64,000 nt of DNA from Flectonema sp. DT1601 (lineage: Eukaryota > Euglenozoa > Diplonemea > Diplonemida > Diplonemidae), in the NCBI GenBank assembly GCA_964019425.1, contig OZ025804.1:248001-312000 (forward strand). Direction: 5' to 3'. Below, piece after piece: positions 52,326-62,639 of the stretch; the first letter of the stretch is position 1, and each line of letters opens with the position of its first letter. The notes beneath the pieces were generated by a model. It was given only the letters and a program-made list of their open reading frames with translations, was not told the DNA's origin and searched no databases. A program made the translations under genes and the position numbers.

Positions 52326-54038
52326 ATGGGCTGCGGGTCTTCCATCGGGGAACCACTTGACAAAGACAGACCACCAAGAGCTACGAGTATAAAAAGAATG
52401 GACAAGTTGAAAGCTGAACGTGGAAAGTTAAAGAAAGACAGGACATCAGCCAGTGAAGGACTTACTGATGATTTATCCCAAGTAAGCGCATCAAGCTCTC
52501 CGAAGAGTCAGCGAAAGTCAAAAACTCGCATGGCAGACTTCATCAACAGATTAACAACACTAATAGAAGACAACCCCGAAGATGATGATGGCAGAGTTGT
52601 AATGGGAGAACAGCTATACGATATACTAGACGTACGTCATAAAGGAATCGTTAAACTGCACGACCTTCAAGAAGGGTTCAACCGCCTTGGTTGGGATGAT
52701 TCACCACAATCAATCAGACACCTCTTTGGTGAAAGTGATGCGACAATGTACTTCAAGAAAGATGCGGCTGAATTCGAAATTTCTAAATTACAATTTCTTG
52801 ATATGTTTAAACAAATAAAAACAATGGAAACTTTACGAACGGGGGCCGACCCTGACTTTGCGAGTAATTTTAAAAAGCGAACAGTCAAAAGGGTGTGGGC
52901 TCCTGGAACTCGAAACCTCCGAGGGTGCAACATTCGTCCACTTTTCATGCTCCCCAGTAGGGTAAAAGCTATTATTCCGAATAGATGCGCAACTCAGTTC
53001 ATTTGCTGTGAGAGAGACTCTCTTACCCTAAACTTAGTCAGCACATGTCCTGGAGAAGGGTTGACAAGACGACTCGAAACACCAGACATTATTCTGGATG
53101 TGACCCTGTCACCAGACTTAAAGTACATTGGTGCGGCCCTTCGCGATTGCACTCTTGCTCTGTATGATTCTACGTGTATGCATCAATCAAAGCAATACCA
53201 TCATCCTTATGCTGTTACTTGTTGTGCTTTCACTCCGGATAGCGCTCAGGTATGTTTGTGTTCTTAGGTTACCTTCTAAGAGTGTGTTTGCAATCAACTA
53301 ACAAACTTCTTATTCTCACTTTTCTGTTCTAAAATTAATGATACAAACTCAATCAGATGCTCACTGGGTGCTATGACTCACTTGTTAGGAGGTTTGATGT
53401 TAGTAAGGGAAGGCTGATTCACGTATGTATTGGAGGGGTGAGCCTTTCACATTGCCAAAAAAACAACAAAAAAAAAACAGACAACTGCTCCAATGTGCAA
53501 CGTTAACAGGGGAGTAGTAGTTGTGATTGCGTGTGTTCAACAGTTCGCAGTAGTAACTCGAACTAGGGAACCTGGTCTTGATATATTAGATGTAAAGTCT
53601 TTAAGGACTCTGAAACGATTGGAAACTGGACACTCAGCCCTAGCATGGGTACTGAAGATTACGAGCTGCGGCACTTACATGTTATCCCTGTGTGAAAAGT
53701 ACATAAACGTCTGGGACACCTCGCCTCTTCTATCAAAGGAAGTGATGAAATATGTACCTAACTTGAGTATTGAAGTCTCAAGTGTTGAGAAACATGGTCC
53801 CCCAGTAAGAGATCAAAAACTATCTTGGTTCGGAGCTACGTTCCTACCGTCCTCCCTATCTCACTATTTCATTGCATCGTCGTCTGACTTGGCGCTTACA
53901 ATAGTAAATATGGAAGGTGTTCCTATTATGGTTCTTTATTCTGTTTTCCCCATCTTTACATTCGGAGTATGCGACGACAGTGAGCCCATCTTCGCGGGCG
54001 ACTCAGCAGGTAACGTATTAACAATAATTCCTTTCTAG
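52326..54038 (+). CDS. N-acylated EF-hand/WD40 repeat protein
   Basis: Three exons, join(52326..53249,53357..53422,53481..54038), give 515 aa; both introns are phase 0 and the middle exon is only 66 nt. I choose the ATG at 52326 over 52302 because it gives MGCGSS, a classic N-myristoylation plus palmitoylation start, and because a CAATGACAG acceptor-like site lies between the two ATGs. An EF-hand-like pair occurs at about 85-170 (loop DVRHKGIVKLHD, lacking some ligands). WD40-type repeats follow (IILDVTLSPDLKYIGAALRD; AVTCCAFTPDSAQMLTGCYD; YMLSLCEKYINVWD). The EF-hand plus WD order recalls axonemal WDR49-type proteins. Acylation suggests a membrane or flagellar-membrane scaffold (inference). 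Confidence 0.75.
53311..53350 (+). repeat. spacer-repeat tail inside intron 1 of the WD40 gene
   Basis: CTTATTCTCACTTTTCTGTT followed by CTAAAATTAATGATACAAAC is almost identical to 50408-50452 in the spacer. It lies within the intron 53250-53356, whose acceptor AATCAG follows a few bases later, and holds the probable branch point. Confidence 0.65.
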
Positions 54039-54309
54039 TTATTTTTACGCAACGTATTTATCATAATTTTCAGCGTAAGCATTCTAACAACCTTTTAGTG
54101 TGGCGGATTATCATCATTATTATTATTTTTTTTCTTCTCCCTAAATATTACACCAAACTGGTTTGATTACCGAAGCTGTTGCTGTAAGTTGTCTTTTTTT
54201 TTCTTCTTTTTTTTCTTGAGTAATAAATAGTGAATTTAACTCTCACACTAAAAATAACTCTGCTTCTGCAAGCCATATTTCGTGCTATTGTTTGTCTCCG
54301 TTGAGAAGG

Positions 54310-54344
<35 letters not shown>

Positions 54345-55429
54345 TTAACTCTTAGGAGTTTGCAAAGACAAACGGGTTCCAGGTTTCAAGAACCGAGTAT
54401 TGTGGGTCGAAAATGATTCCCCTCGTGGATATTATAATGGACTTTTCCCACGCATGTTTTATGTTATTATTATTATTATTATTTTTTTTTCCAAACAACC
54501 GTCTGTAATAACATGTTGTGGTCCTGTTGTCTTGCATTTTTTTTTTCTAAGTATATTTCAGGTGGAATTTTTTTTTCTTTTGTTTTTTTAGCCAAAAGTT
54601 ATGCAATTTTTAAAAAAAAAAAAAAAAAAAAGAAGTAGTTATTTGAAAATATCTATCATGCTGGGCTCAAAAATTTGCAATAATTCTTTTTTTCCCGATA
54701 TATGTAGTAGTTGACTGTAATTGCTTTTTATTATTCTCTACACGATTATTTACACTTTGGTTGTTCCATTTTTTCAATTGAGAACAACGGACGGGTGAGG
54801 AGAAAAAATTAACTGACAGAAATCAGTAATTTCTAACACAGCTACACTGTATTTATAAATTTCATTTTTTTTTTTTTTTGCTTTACTTCTATTCTGCAAG
54901 TCATTTGTGGCTCTCGTCACTCCAACTGTTGTCGGAAATTGAAAAGTGCTTGTTTCACAGGCAAACCTTTGTTAGACGTCGTTAATGAATACATGATTCG
55001 TTGCGCGATGTACGCGCGATGTACAGCAACTTTGGACTTAATTTTTTCAAAATAAATGATGTCTTTTTTCGCAAATATCCGTCTAACGCGTCATCCTACA
55101 ACTACTGTTGTTCAGGTTGGCAACTTACAGTATGTTTTGGTACTTTTGTTGTATGTAACGTCAAGTAGATGAAATGTTATCTATTTTCTACTATCAGGAA
55201 CCTCTCACGTAAAGAATGAAAGTAAAGACAAACACTGGAATTGTAGGGAAGTAGCTACACTGTGAAGGGGCAAACTTAAACACTTGATGTAGTTACACTG
55301 ACGTGCACGGACTAGGTACTAATAGAACACTCAACATGCTGTCACAATTGTTTGGTAGTGTGCTGGTACACTCACTCCTTTCTTCGTTTGGGATACATTC
55401 TCACGGGGCCAGAGGACACGGTTGTGCTG
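54039..55429. other. long spacer at the boundary of the unique region
   Basis: No convincing gene. T runs (54311-54343) and short ATT microsatellites (about 54114-54126 and 54465-54482). Homopolymers thin out after 55 kb, where base composition rises toward balanced G+C, marking the change to repeat-derived DNA. Confidence 0.6.
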
Positions 55430-55821
55430 CTAGTCTCTGAGTCTGAAGCCCAGTGGTACTGCTGCTGCATTCTGTGTCTTGAGATCTCTCTGAGCCAGGG
55501 CAGTCCCTTCTATCATGACTATGTTCACCACATGCCCCACACTTCCGCTTCTTCCTTCCTGACTACCAACGATTCTAAAGCTGATGGTGTTCATCAATTC
55601 TGGGGCACACACATGACCATCGGAATCAGGGAAACTGAAGAGTGAAGTTGACTCCTCAGGATGAACCGCTGTCTGTTCCCCGTCTCCCTCTCCTCATACA
55701 CTGTAAATGGCACATTCCGATACAGCTGTGCAGAATCACTCGGCACTGCAATACCACACTCAACCAATGGTGACGTTGACCGCAATAGGTCTCCTAGGCT
55801 AAAAGCCTCTACCACACTCAA
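55430..55821 (-). mobile_element. retroelement remnant (possible reverse-transcriptase N-terminal region)
   Basis: Minus-strand frames here include the phrase FTVYEERETGNRQRFILR, which recalls the start of the reverse transcriptase of DIRS/VIPER/TATE-type elements known from kinetoplastids. It is a short, broken, old fragment. The family assignment rests on this phrase alone and is weak. Confidence 0.3.
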
Positions 55822-55865
55822 CCAATGGTGACGTTGACCGCAATAGGCCTCCTAGGCTAAAAGCC
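55753..55865 (+). repeat. 58-nt direct tandem repeat, two copies
   Basis: ACCACACTCAACCAATGGTG followed by ACGTTGACCGCAATAGG and CTCCTAGGCTAAAAGCC, at 55753 and again at 55811 with one or two changes. The second copy runs into the LSU rRNA fragment. Confidence 0.85.
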
Positions 55866-55869
55866 GACA

Positions 55870-55924
55870 GAACAATGTAGGTAAGGGAAGTCGGCAAACT
55901 AGCTGAGAGATCAGGTCAAGCGCA

Positions 55925-55976
<52 letters not shown>

Positions 55977-56002
55977 TTCTAATTAAAGACGCGCATGAAT
56001 GG
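55870..56002 (+). rRNA. LSU (28S-type) rRNA fragment, internally shortened
   Basis: GAACAATGTAGGTAAGGGAA plus GTCGGCAA is one conserved LSU block. After 20 or so unrelated bases comes GGTAAACGGCGGGAGTAACT, then ATGACTCTCTTAAGGTAGCC, AAATGCCTCGTCTTCTAATT and GACGCGCATGAATGGA, a second conserved block that lies several hundred nt further along in normal 28S rRNA. The second block includes the site used by R2-type retrotransposons. Text diverges from rRNA after GAATGGA. A shortened, displaced fragment or a break point of a fragmented LSU; not a full gene. Confidence 0.8.
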
Positions 56003-56186
56003 ACCAACTCTCTTGCATGTTTCCCTGCCAACTCCTCTTCGAGAGTGCATTGACAGAAGAATCCTTAGGAAAGAAGGTGGGGTCCCAAACGTAATCAAAC
56101 CTCTTCAGGGCCGATGGCAGCATCCCCCTCACTTTCGTATCGTATCAAAGGTCCCCCCCCCCCCCCCTAGGGGGGGGGGGGGGGGG
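56003..56186. other. junction between LSU fragment and first unit, C/G palindrome
   Basis: Includes CGTATCGTATCAAAGGT, then 15 C, TA, 17 G. The CGTATCGTATCAAA text also occurs downstream of both BspA-LRR genes (37680, 41147) and, inverted, at 58990-59035. Confidence 0.6.
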
Positions 56187-58161
56187 TAGGGGGGGGTACA
56201 AGCTGTCGATAAAGTACTTTTTCCGAATTTTGGTAAATATAACCTTCCCGGGGGCAAAAAATACCCAGGACCCCATCAGAACCCCCAAAAATGTGATTTC
56301 GGGGCCGAAAAAACCTCGATTTGGCTGATTTCGGCAAAGGAATGAAAAATCTCAAAAAGTGTGGACCGTGTGGTACTTGGGGGTCCAATTTTGAGGCCTG
56401 TGAAATGCACCTTCAAATAATTTTTTTTTACAATGAGAAGAGGTGACCTTAGTGTGTCCCCGTGCACGCAGTGTGCTAATATACCATTTCCGTATCAGTT
56501 CCTGCTTCAAGAACACGCCACGAAAAAGAGTAGCACTCTCGAGCGGCCATGCTTGAGGCCACGAGGCTCACGGGCAGGATAACGCAGCGGAAAACGACGT
56601 TCTGCAGGGCAGCTCACAAAGTCATTCTGCGGAGGAGAGCATTGATCCCAGAGTGCATGAAAACACCTCCCGAGGCATCCCTGAAGTCACTCAACAGCAC
56701 TTGGACAGTCAGAAACAGGATACGCGTGAGAAAGGGGTTCAAAAAACGTCCAGTATCTGCGTCGTGATCACAGAAGGCTCAGAGAATAGAGAAAGCGCCA
56801 CGTCTGTACCCCAAACAGGGATAAGCCTCAAGACAGCTGTAGTGGTAGTGCCTCAAATAGTAGTGCCATAGATAAGCAGCAGCGACATAGGGCAACATGC
56901 TCCATCCAAAAAGCCGTTCAAGGCATCACTTAAGACCCAACCATGCTCACTAGCAGGGCATACAAGACACTCCAGTACATGCAGCATACGAAGAAGTACG
57001 GAAGACACATCCGCTTGCAACTGTACCCAAACGAGGGGGATATACTCCTGGAGTCTTGGAGTCGTAACAACACTGCAGATATTGCGGCAAGAAGGGATCG
57101 GCGCAGAGACATCCAACTAAGTCCTGAGTGAGTGTCATAGTTGAAGCTGTCGCAGGTGCGCAGACAGAAGGGAAGCGGGTCGAAGTCACCAATTATATCT
57201 CGAAGGACAGTCCGACTTGTTGATGAATTCACAGGTGATCTGTCGGTGACCTGACTTCTTGAAGCAGCAGCTTCCTCCTCACCCTCCGTCACATCGCTGC
57301 AGCATGATACTTCCTCTAGTGCCCGTCGTGCTCGTGGGATGAAGCTAACAACCGTTGTGTTCGTTGTCATCCCGCACCCCTCAAGGGATGGGGAGGTTAT
57401 TCAGTGTTGTTGATAGTTCTTGGTCAACTGACAGAACCGGTGGCGTGAATGCTGCCCTACTGATAATGTACAACATATTCCAGAGGCACATGGGCTTCCA
57501 AAGGCTACCACATCAACGCAGGACCACCAACCCTCTTCAGATTGGCAAGAACAAGCACAACAGGAGGCGCTATAGGGGCTGAACGTACCACCCCGTCCTC
57601 ACGGGGAAGCCCTCTAGACAGCAAGGTCTAATGCAAATCTGCCATCTGCATCCAAGGATTGGTCCTCCGTCTATCTTGTACAGAAAGAAGCACAGCTTGG
57701 GGCCAAATTTCGAAAGCTGAGCACATGGGATGTTCAAGAGAAGGCCAGTAGCCTAAGCATCGAAGATGGGGGAATTAACAAGCCCGGTCTGGTGGAGCAT
57801 ATTATTAAGGTTCAAATCAGGCCGATAAAAATAAAAATTGGGTTCCCATTTCATTCCCTACTCAACTCAGAGGGAAACCCTGGTTATGGATTGCTCAATG
57901 CACGGAATTACTTGTAATTTTTGTGAGCCCTCCTAACACACCCCTTGTTTTCACCCCCCTCAGGTACCACACGGTCCACACTTTTTGAGATTTTTCAAAG
58001 ACTTGCTCTAAAGTGCCGAAGAACTGTTTCTTTGGATCGCAATCCCCATTTTTGGGGTATATGTTGCAGTTTTCATAATTTGGGTGCCCAAAAAACTTGT
58101 TCTCCGGAAAAAAACCGAAAGTGCCCAAAATCTCCGTAAAATCGATGCTTGTACCCCCCCC
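56187..58161 (+). mobile_element. terminal-inverted-repeat unit 1
   Basis: About 1.98 kb. Starts TAGGGGGGGGTACAAGC and ends GCTTGTACCCCCCCC, the inverse without the last TA. Contents in order: a block ending near 56430, a segment with a 72-codon + frame (56549), a minus frame of 146 codons (56930-57370) present in shortened form in the other units, and a 3' third shared with 35157-35489. No protein family is recognised with confidence on either strand. It is about 90 percent or more like unit 3 by eye. Class undetermined: a non-autonomous element or a remnant of a larger one. Confidence 0.7.
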
Positions 58162-58196
58162 TTGTAACTGTTACAAAAGATGAGACAGAAACTCAT

Positions 58197-58616
58197 ATGT
58201 TATCTATCAAAAAGAATGGCAAGTTGGCAACACAAACGGTCGCTGATGAACCAGAGAGAAGCAGTAACAAGAGACTGAACTCACAGAGTCCAATGCGAAT
58301 TGTGAGAATCAAAAAATACCTGAGCAACCGGAAAAGGCTTAAAAATGAGTGTACTGAACATAAGTTGGCACAGAAAATGAAACTTAAAGAAGTACAAAAA
58401 CAGAAATTAGCAAAGGGAAAGGAAAAGAAGAAACTGAAATTGGTAAAAAGACTCAACTCGCAGAGTCCAATGAGACCGATGCTCAGAAGAAATACTCGAA
58501 AGAAAAGAAGCAAACAAGATGAACATGATTCTTCAGATGATATGAGTATTTCACAGAGATCTTCAACTCCAGATATCCCTGATGCTAAGGAACAATTATC
58601 AGACTTTGATAATTAA
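58197..58616 (+). CDS. lysine-rich hypothetical protein or exon fragment between units
   Basis: 139 codons from the ATG at 58197. The frame is open back into the C tract of unit 1, so the true 5' end may have been lost. Very basic, with RLNSQSPMR occurring twice, and an acidic serine-rich C-terminus (DSSDDMSISQRSSTPDIPDA). It has no family resemblance. The composition resembles nuclear or nucleolar tails, so this may be a host exon cut off by insertion of unit 1. Confidence 0.4.
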   Translation: MLSIKKNGKLATQTVADEPERSSNKRLNSQSPMRIVRIKKYLSNRKRLKNECTEHKLAQKMKLKEVQKQKLAKGKEKKKLKLVKRLNSQSPMRPMLRRNTRKKRSKQDEHDSSDDMSISQRSSTPDIPDAKEQLSDFDN

Positions 58617-58973
58617 AAACACTTTCTACATTTATTGTAGAAAAGTGCTCCACTAGTAGTGAGCTACGAACTAGTAACAGCAAAAAATATGTTTTTTTTA
58701 TTTATGAACATGAAACACAAAGTAACTACATTCCAGTCCTGCAAACTGGAATGACTCAGTCTCAACATTTGACTGACTTACTTCTACACCATACTGATGA
58801 GAGAGAATAGAGGTAAGAGGTATATGGATTACTCTCGAAACCTATAGTTACTTTAATATGCTAAGTTGCGCATCACCCTTAGTCACTGTATTTAAAACTA
58901 ATGTTAAATTATCTTTATGTTTTTATGATACAACACAGTTGTAATTTTTACAAAATCGAACATACATCCCCCC
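58617..58973. other. unique DNA between units 1 and 2
   Basis: No ORF. A small inverted repeat, CATTCCAGTC/GACTGGAATG-like (CATTCCAGTCCTGCAAACTG, 58730-58749, with GGAATG following), and a stretch at 58876-58945 similar to 32699-32770. Confidence 0.45.
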
Positions 58974-60628
58974 TAGGGGGGGGGGGGGGACCTTTGATAC
59001 GATACGATACAAGACCTTTGATACGATACGATACGGTACAAGCTGTCGATAAAGTACTTTTTCCGAATTTTAAATATAACCTTCCCGGGGGCAAAAATTA
59101 CCCAGAACCCCACCAGAACCCCCAAAAATGTGATTTCGGGGCCGAAAAAACCTCGATTTGGCTGATTTCGGCAAAGGAATGAAAAATCTCAAAAAGTGTG
59201 GACCGTGTGGTACCTGGGGTCCAATTTTGAGGCCTGTGAAATGCACCTTCAAATAATTTTTTTTTACAATGAGAAGAGGTGAGTCTTGGTGTGCCCCCGT
59301 ATGCGCAGTTTGCTAATATACCATTTCCGTATCAGTTTCCACCTCAAGAACACGCCACGAAAGAGAGCAGCGCTCTCGCCCGGCCATGCTTGAGGTCACG
59401 AGGCTCACGGGCAGGATAACGCAGCTGAAAACGATGTTCTGCAGGGCAGCTCACAAAGTCATTCTGAAAGCGCCACGTCTGTACCCCAAACAGGGATAAG
59501 CCTGAAGACAGCTGTAGTGGTAGTGCCTCAAATAGTAGTGCCATAGATAAGCAGCAGCGACATAGGGCAACATGCCCCATCCAAAAAGCCGTTCAAGGCA
59601 TCACTTCAGAAGACCCAACCATACTCACCGGCAGGGCATACAAGACACTCTAGTGCATGCAGCATTCGAAGAAGTACGGAAGAGACATCCGCTTGCAACT
59701 GTACCCAAGCGAGGGGGATTTACTCCTAGAGTCTTGGAGTCGTAACTGCACTGCAGATATTGCGGCAAGAAGGGATCGGCGCAGAGAGATCCAACAAAGT
59801 CCTGAGTGAGTGGCACAGTTGACGTCGCCGGTGCACAGACAGAAGGGAAGCGGGTCGAAGTCCCCGACTATATCTCGAAGGGCAGTCCGACATGTTGATG
59901 GATTCACAGGTGATCTGTCAGTGACCTGACTTCTTGAAGCAGCAGCTTCCTCCTCACCCTCCGTCACATCGCTGCAGCATGATACTTCCTCTAGTGCCCG
60001 TCATGCTCGTGGGCTGAAGCTAACAACCGTGGCGTTCGTTGTCATCCTGCACCCCTCAAGGAATGGGGAGGTTATTCAGTGTGTTGTTGTTGATAGTTCT
60101 TAGTCAACTAACGGAACCATTGGAGTGAGGGCTGCCCTACTGATAACGTACAACATATTCCAGAGGTACACGGACTTCCAAAGGCTACCGCATCAACGCA
60201 GGACCACCAACCCTCTTCAGATTGGCAAGAACAAGCACAACAGGAAGCGCTACAGGGGCTGAAAGTACCACTCCGTCCTCACAGGGAAGACCTCTAGACA
60301 GCAAGGCCTAATGCTAATCTGCCATCCGCATCCAAGGATTGGTCCTCTGTCTATCTTGTACAGAAAGAAGCACAGCTTCGAGCCGAATTTCGAAAGCTGA
60401 GCACATGGGATGTTCAAGAGAAGGCCAGTAGCCTAAGCATCGAAGATGGGGGAATTAACGACCCGGGTCTGGTGGAGCATATTATTAAGGTTCAAGATGG
60501 GTCGCAATCCCCATTTTTGGGGTATATGTTGTACTTTTCATAATTTGGGTGCCCAAAAAACTTGTTCTCCGGGAAAAAACCGAAAGTGCCCAAAATCTCC
60601 GTAAAATCGATGCTTGTACCCCCCCCTA
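58974..60628 (+). mobile_element. terminal-inverted-repeat unit 2, internally shortened
   Basis: Begins TAGGGGG (14 G) and differs from the other units by a 23-nt direct repeat of ACCTTTGATACGATACGATAC inserted before TACAAGC. It ends GCTTGTACCCCCCCCTA. Relative to units 1 and 3 it lacks one segment of about 200 nt near 59467 and another of about 230 nt near 60495. Otherwise very similar. Confidence 0.7.
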
Positions 60629-60647
60629 CCCCCCCCCCCCCCCCCCC

Positions 60648-62624
60648 TAGGGGGGGGTACAAGCTGTCGATAAAGTACTTTTTCCGAATTTTGGTAAATA
60701 TAACCTTCCCGGGGGCAAAAAATACCCAGGACCCCATCAGAACCCCCAAAAATGTGATTTCGGGGCCGAAAAAACCTCGATTTGGCTGATTTCGGCAAAG
60801 GAATGAAAAATCTCAAAAAGTGTGGACCGTGTGGTACCTGGGGGTCCAATTTTGAGGCCTGTGAAATGCACCTTCAAATAATTTTTTTTTACAATGAGAA
60901 GAGGTGAGTCTTGGTGTGTCCCTGTGCACGCAGTGTGCTAATATACCATTTCCGTATCAGTTTCCGCTTCAAGAACACGCCACGAAAAAGAGCATCGCTC
61001 TCGCCCGGCCATGCTTGAGGTCACGAGGCTCACGGGCAGGATAACGCAGCTGAAAACGATGTTCTGCAGGGCAACTCACAAAGTCATTCTGCGGAGGAGA
61101 GCATTGATCCCAGAGTGCATGAAAACACCTCCCGAGACATCCCTGAAGTCACTCAACAGCACTTGGACAGTCAGAAGCAAGATACGCGTGAGAAAGGGGT
61201 CCAAAAACGTCCAGTATCTGAATCGTGATCACAGAAGGCTCACAGAATAAACAAAGCGCTACGTCTGTACCCCAAACAGGGATAAGCCTCAAGACAGCTG
61301 TAGTGGTAGTGCCTCAAATAGCAGTGCCATAGATAAGCAGCAGCGACATAGGCCAACATGCCCCATCCAAAAAGCCGTTCAAGGCATCACTTAAGACCCA
61401 ACCATACTCACCAGCAAGGCATACAAGACACTCCAGTACATGCGGCATACGAAGAAGTACGAAAGACACACCCGCTTGCAACTGTACCCGAACGAGGGGG
61501 ATATACTCCTGGAGTCTTGGAGTCGTAACTACACTGCAGATATTGCGGCAAGAAGGGATCGGCGCAGAGAGATCCAACTAAGTCCTGAGTGAGGGACATA
61601 GTTGAAGCTATCGTAGGTGCGCAGACAGAAGGGAAGCGGGTCGAAGTCACCAACTATATCTTGAAGGACAGTCCGACTTGTTGATGGATTCACAGGTGAT
61701 CTGTCGGTGACCTGACTTCTTGAAGCAGCAGCTTCCTCCTCACCCTCCGTCACATCGCTGCAGCATGATACTTCCTCTAGTGCCCGTCGTGCTCGTGGGA
61801 TGAAGCTAACAACCGTTGTGTTCGTTGTCATCCTGCACCCCTCAAGGGATGGGGAGGTTATTCAGTGTTGTTGATAGTTCTTAGTCAACTGATGGAACCA
61901 GTGGCGTGAATGCTGCCCTACTGATAACGTACAATATATTCCAGAGGCATACGGGCTTCCAAAGGCTACCACATCAACGCAGGACCACCGACCCTCTTCA
62001 GATTGGCAAGAACAAGCATAACAGGAGGCGCCACAGGGGCTGAACGTACCACTCCGTCCTCACGGGGAAGACCTCTAGACAGCAAGGCCTAATGCTAATC
62101 TGCCATCCGCATCCAAGGATTGGTCCTCTGTCTATCTTGTACAGAAAGAAGCACAGCTTCGGGCCGAATTTCGAAACCTGAGCACATGGGATGTTCAAGA
62201 GAAGGCCAGTAGCCTAAACATCGGACATGGGGGAATTAACACGCCGGGTCTCGTGTAGCATATAATTAAGGTTCAAATCAGGTCGATAAAAATAAAAATT
62301 GAGTTCCCTTTTCATCCCCCACTCAACTCAGAGGGAAACCCTGGTTATGGATTGCTCAATGCACGGAATTACTTATAATTTTTGCGAGCCCTCCTAACAC
62401 ACCCCTTGTTTTCACCCCCCTCAGGTACCACACGGTCCACACTTTTTGAGATTTTTCAAAGACTTGCTCTAAAGTGCCGAAGAACTGTTTCTTTGGATCG
62501 CAATCCCCATTTTTGGGGTATATGTTGCAGTTTTCATAATTTGGGTGCCCAAAAAACTTGTTCTCCGGAAAAAAACCGAAAGTGCCCAAAATCTCCGTAA
62601 AATCGATGCTTGTACCCCCCCCTA
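60648..62624 (+). mobile_element. terminal-inverted-repeat unit 3
   Basis: 1977 nt with both ends intact: TAGGGGGGGGTACAAGC at 60648 and its exact inverse GCTTGTACCCCCCCCTA ending at 62624, both with eight G/C. Separated from unit 2 by 19 C. Inside, the same order of blocks as unit 1, including related minus-strand frames (61529-61831) and the 3' third. No transposase is recognised. Confidence 0.75.
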
Positions 62625-62639
62625 CCCCCCCCCCCCCCC

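Noticed and set aside
56152-56196. C15-TA-G17 palindrome as a real hairpin
   Set aside because: Exact tract lengths are unreliable in sequencing and assembly, so only the repeated G8 at the unit ends is used as evidence.
56943-57131. Plus-strand frame in unit 1 read as an RNase H tail (NTADIAARRD)
   Set aside because: One short phrase only, with no acidic catalytic residues identified. Not enough to name a domain.
57805-57816. GGTTCAAATC as a tRNA T-loop
   Set aside because: No acceptor or anticodon stems could be paired around it, and it lies inside the repeat unit.
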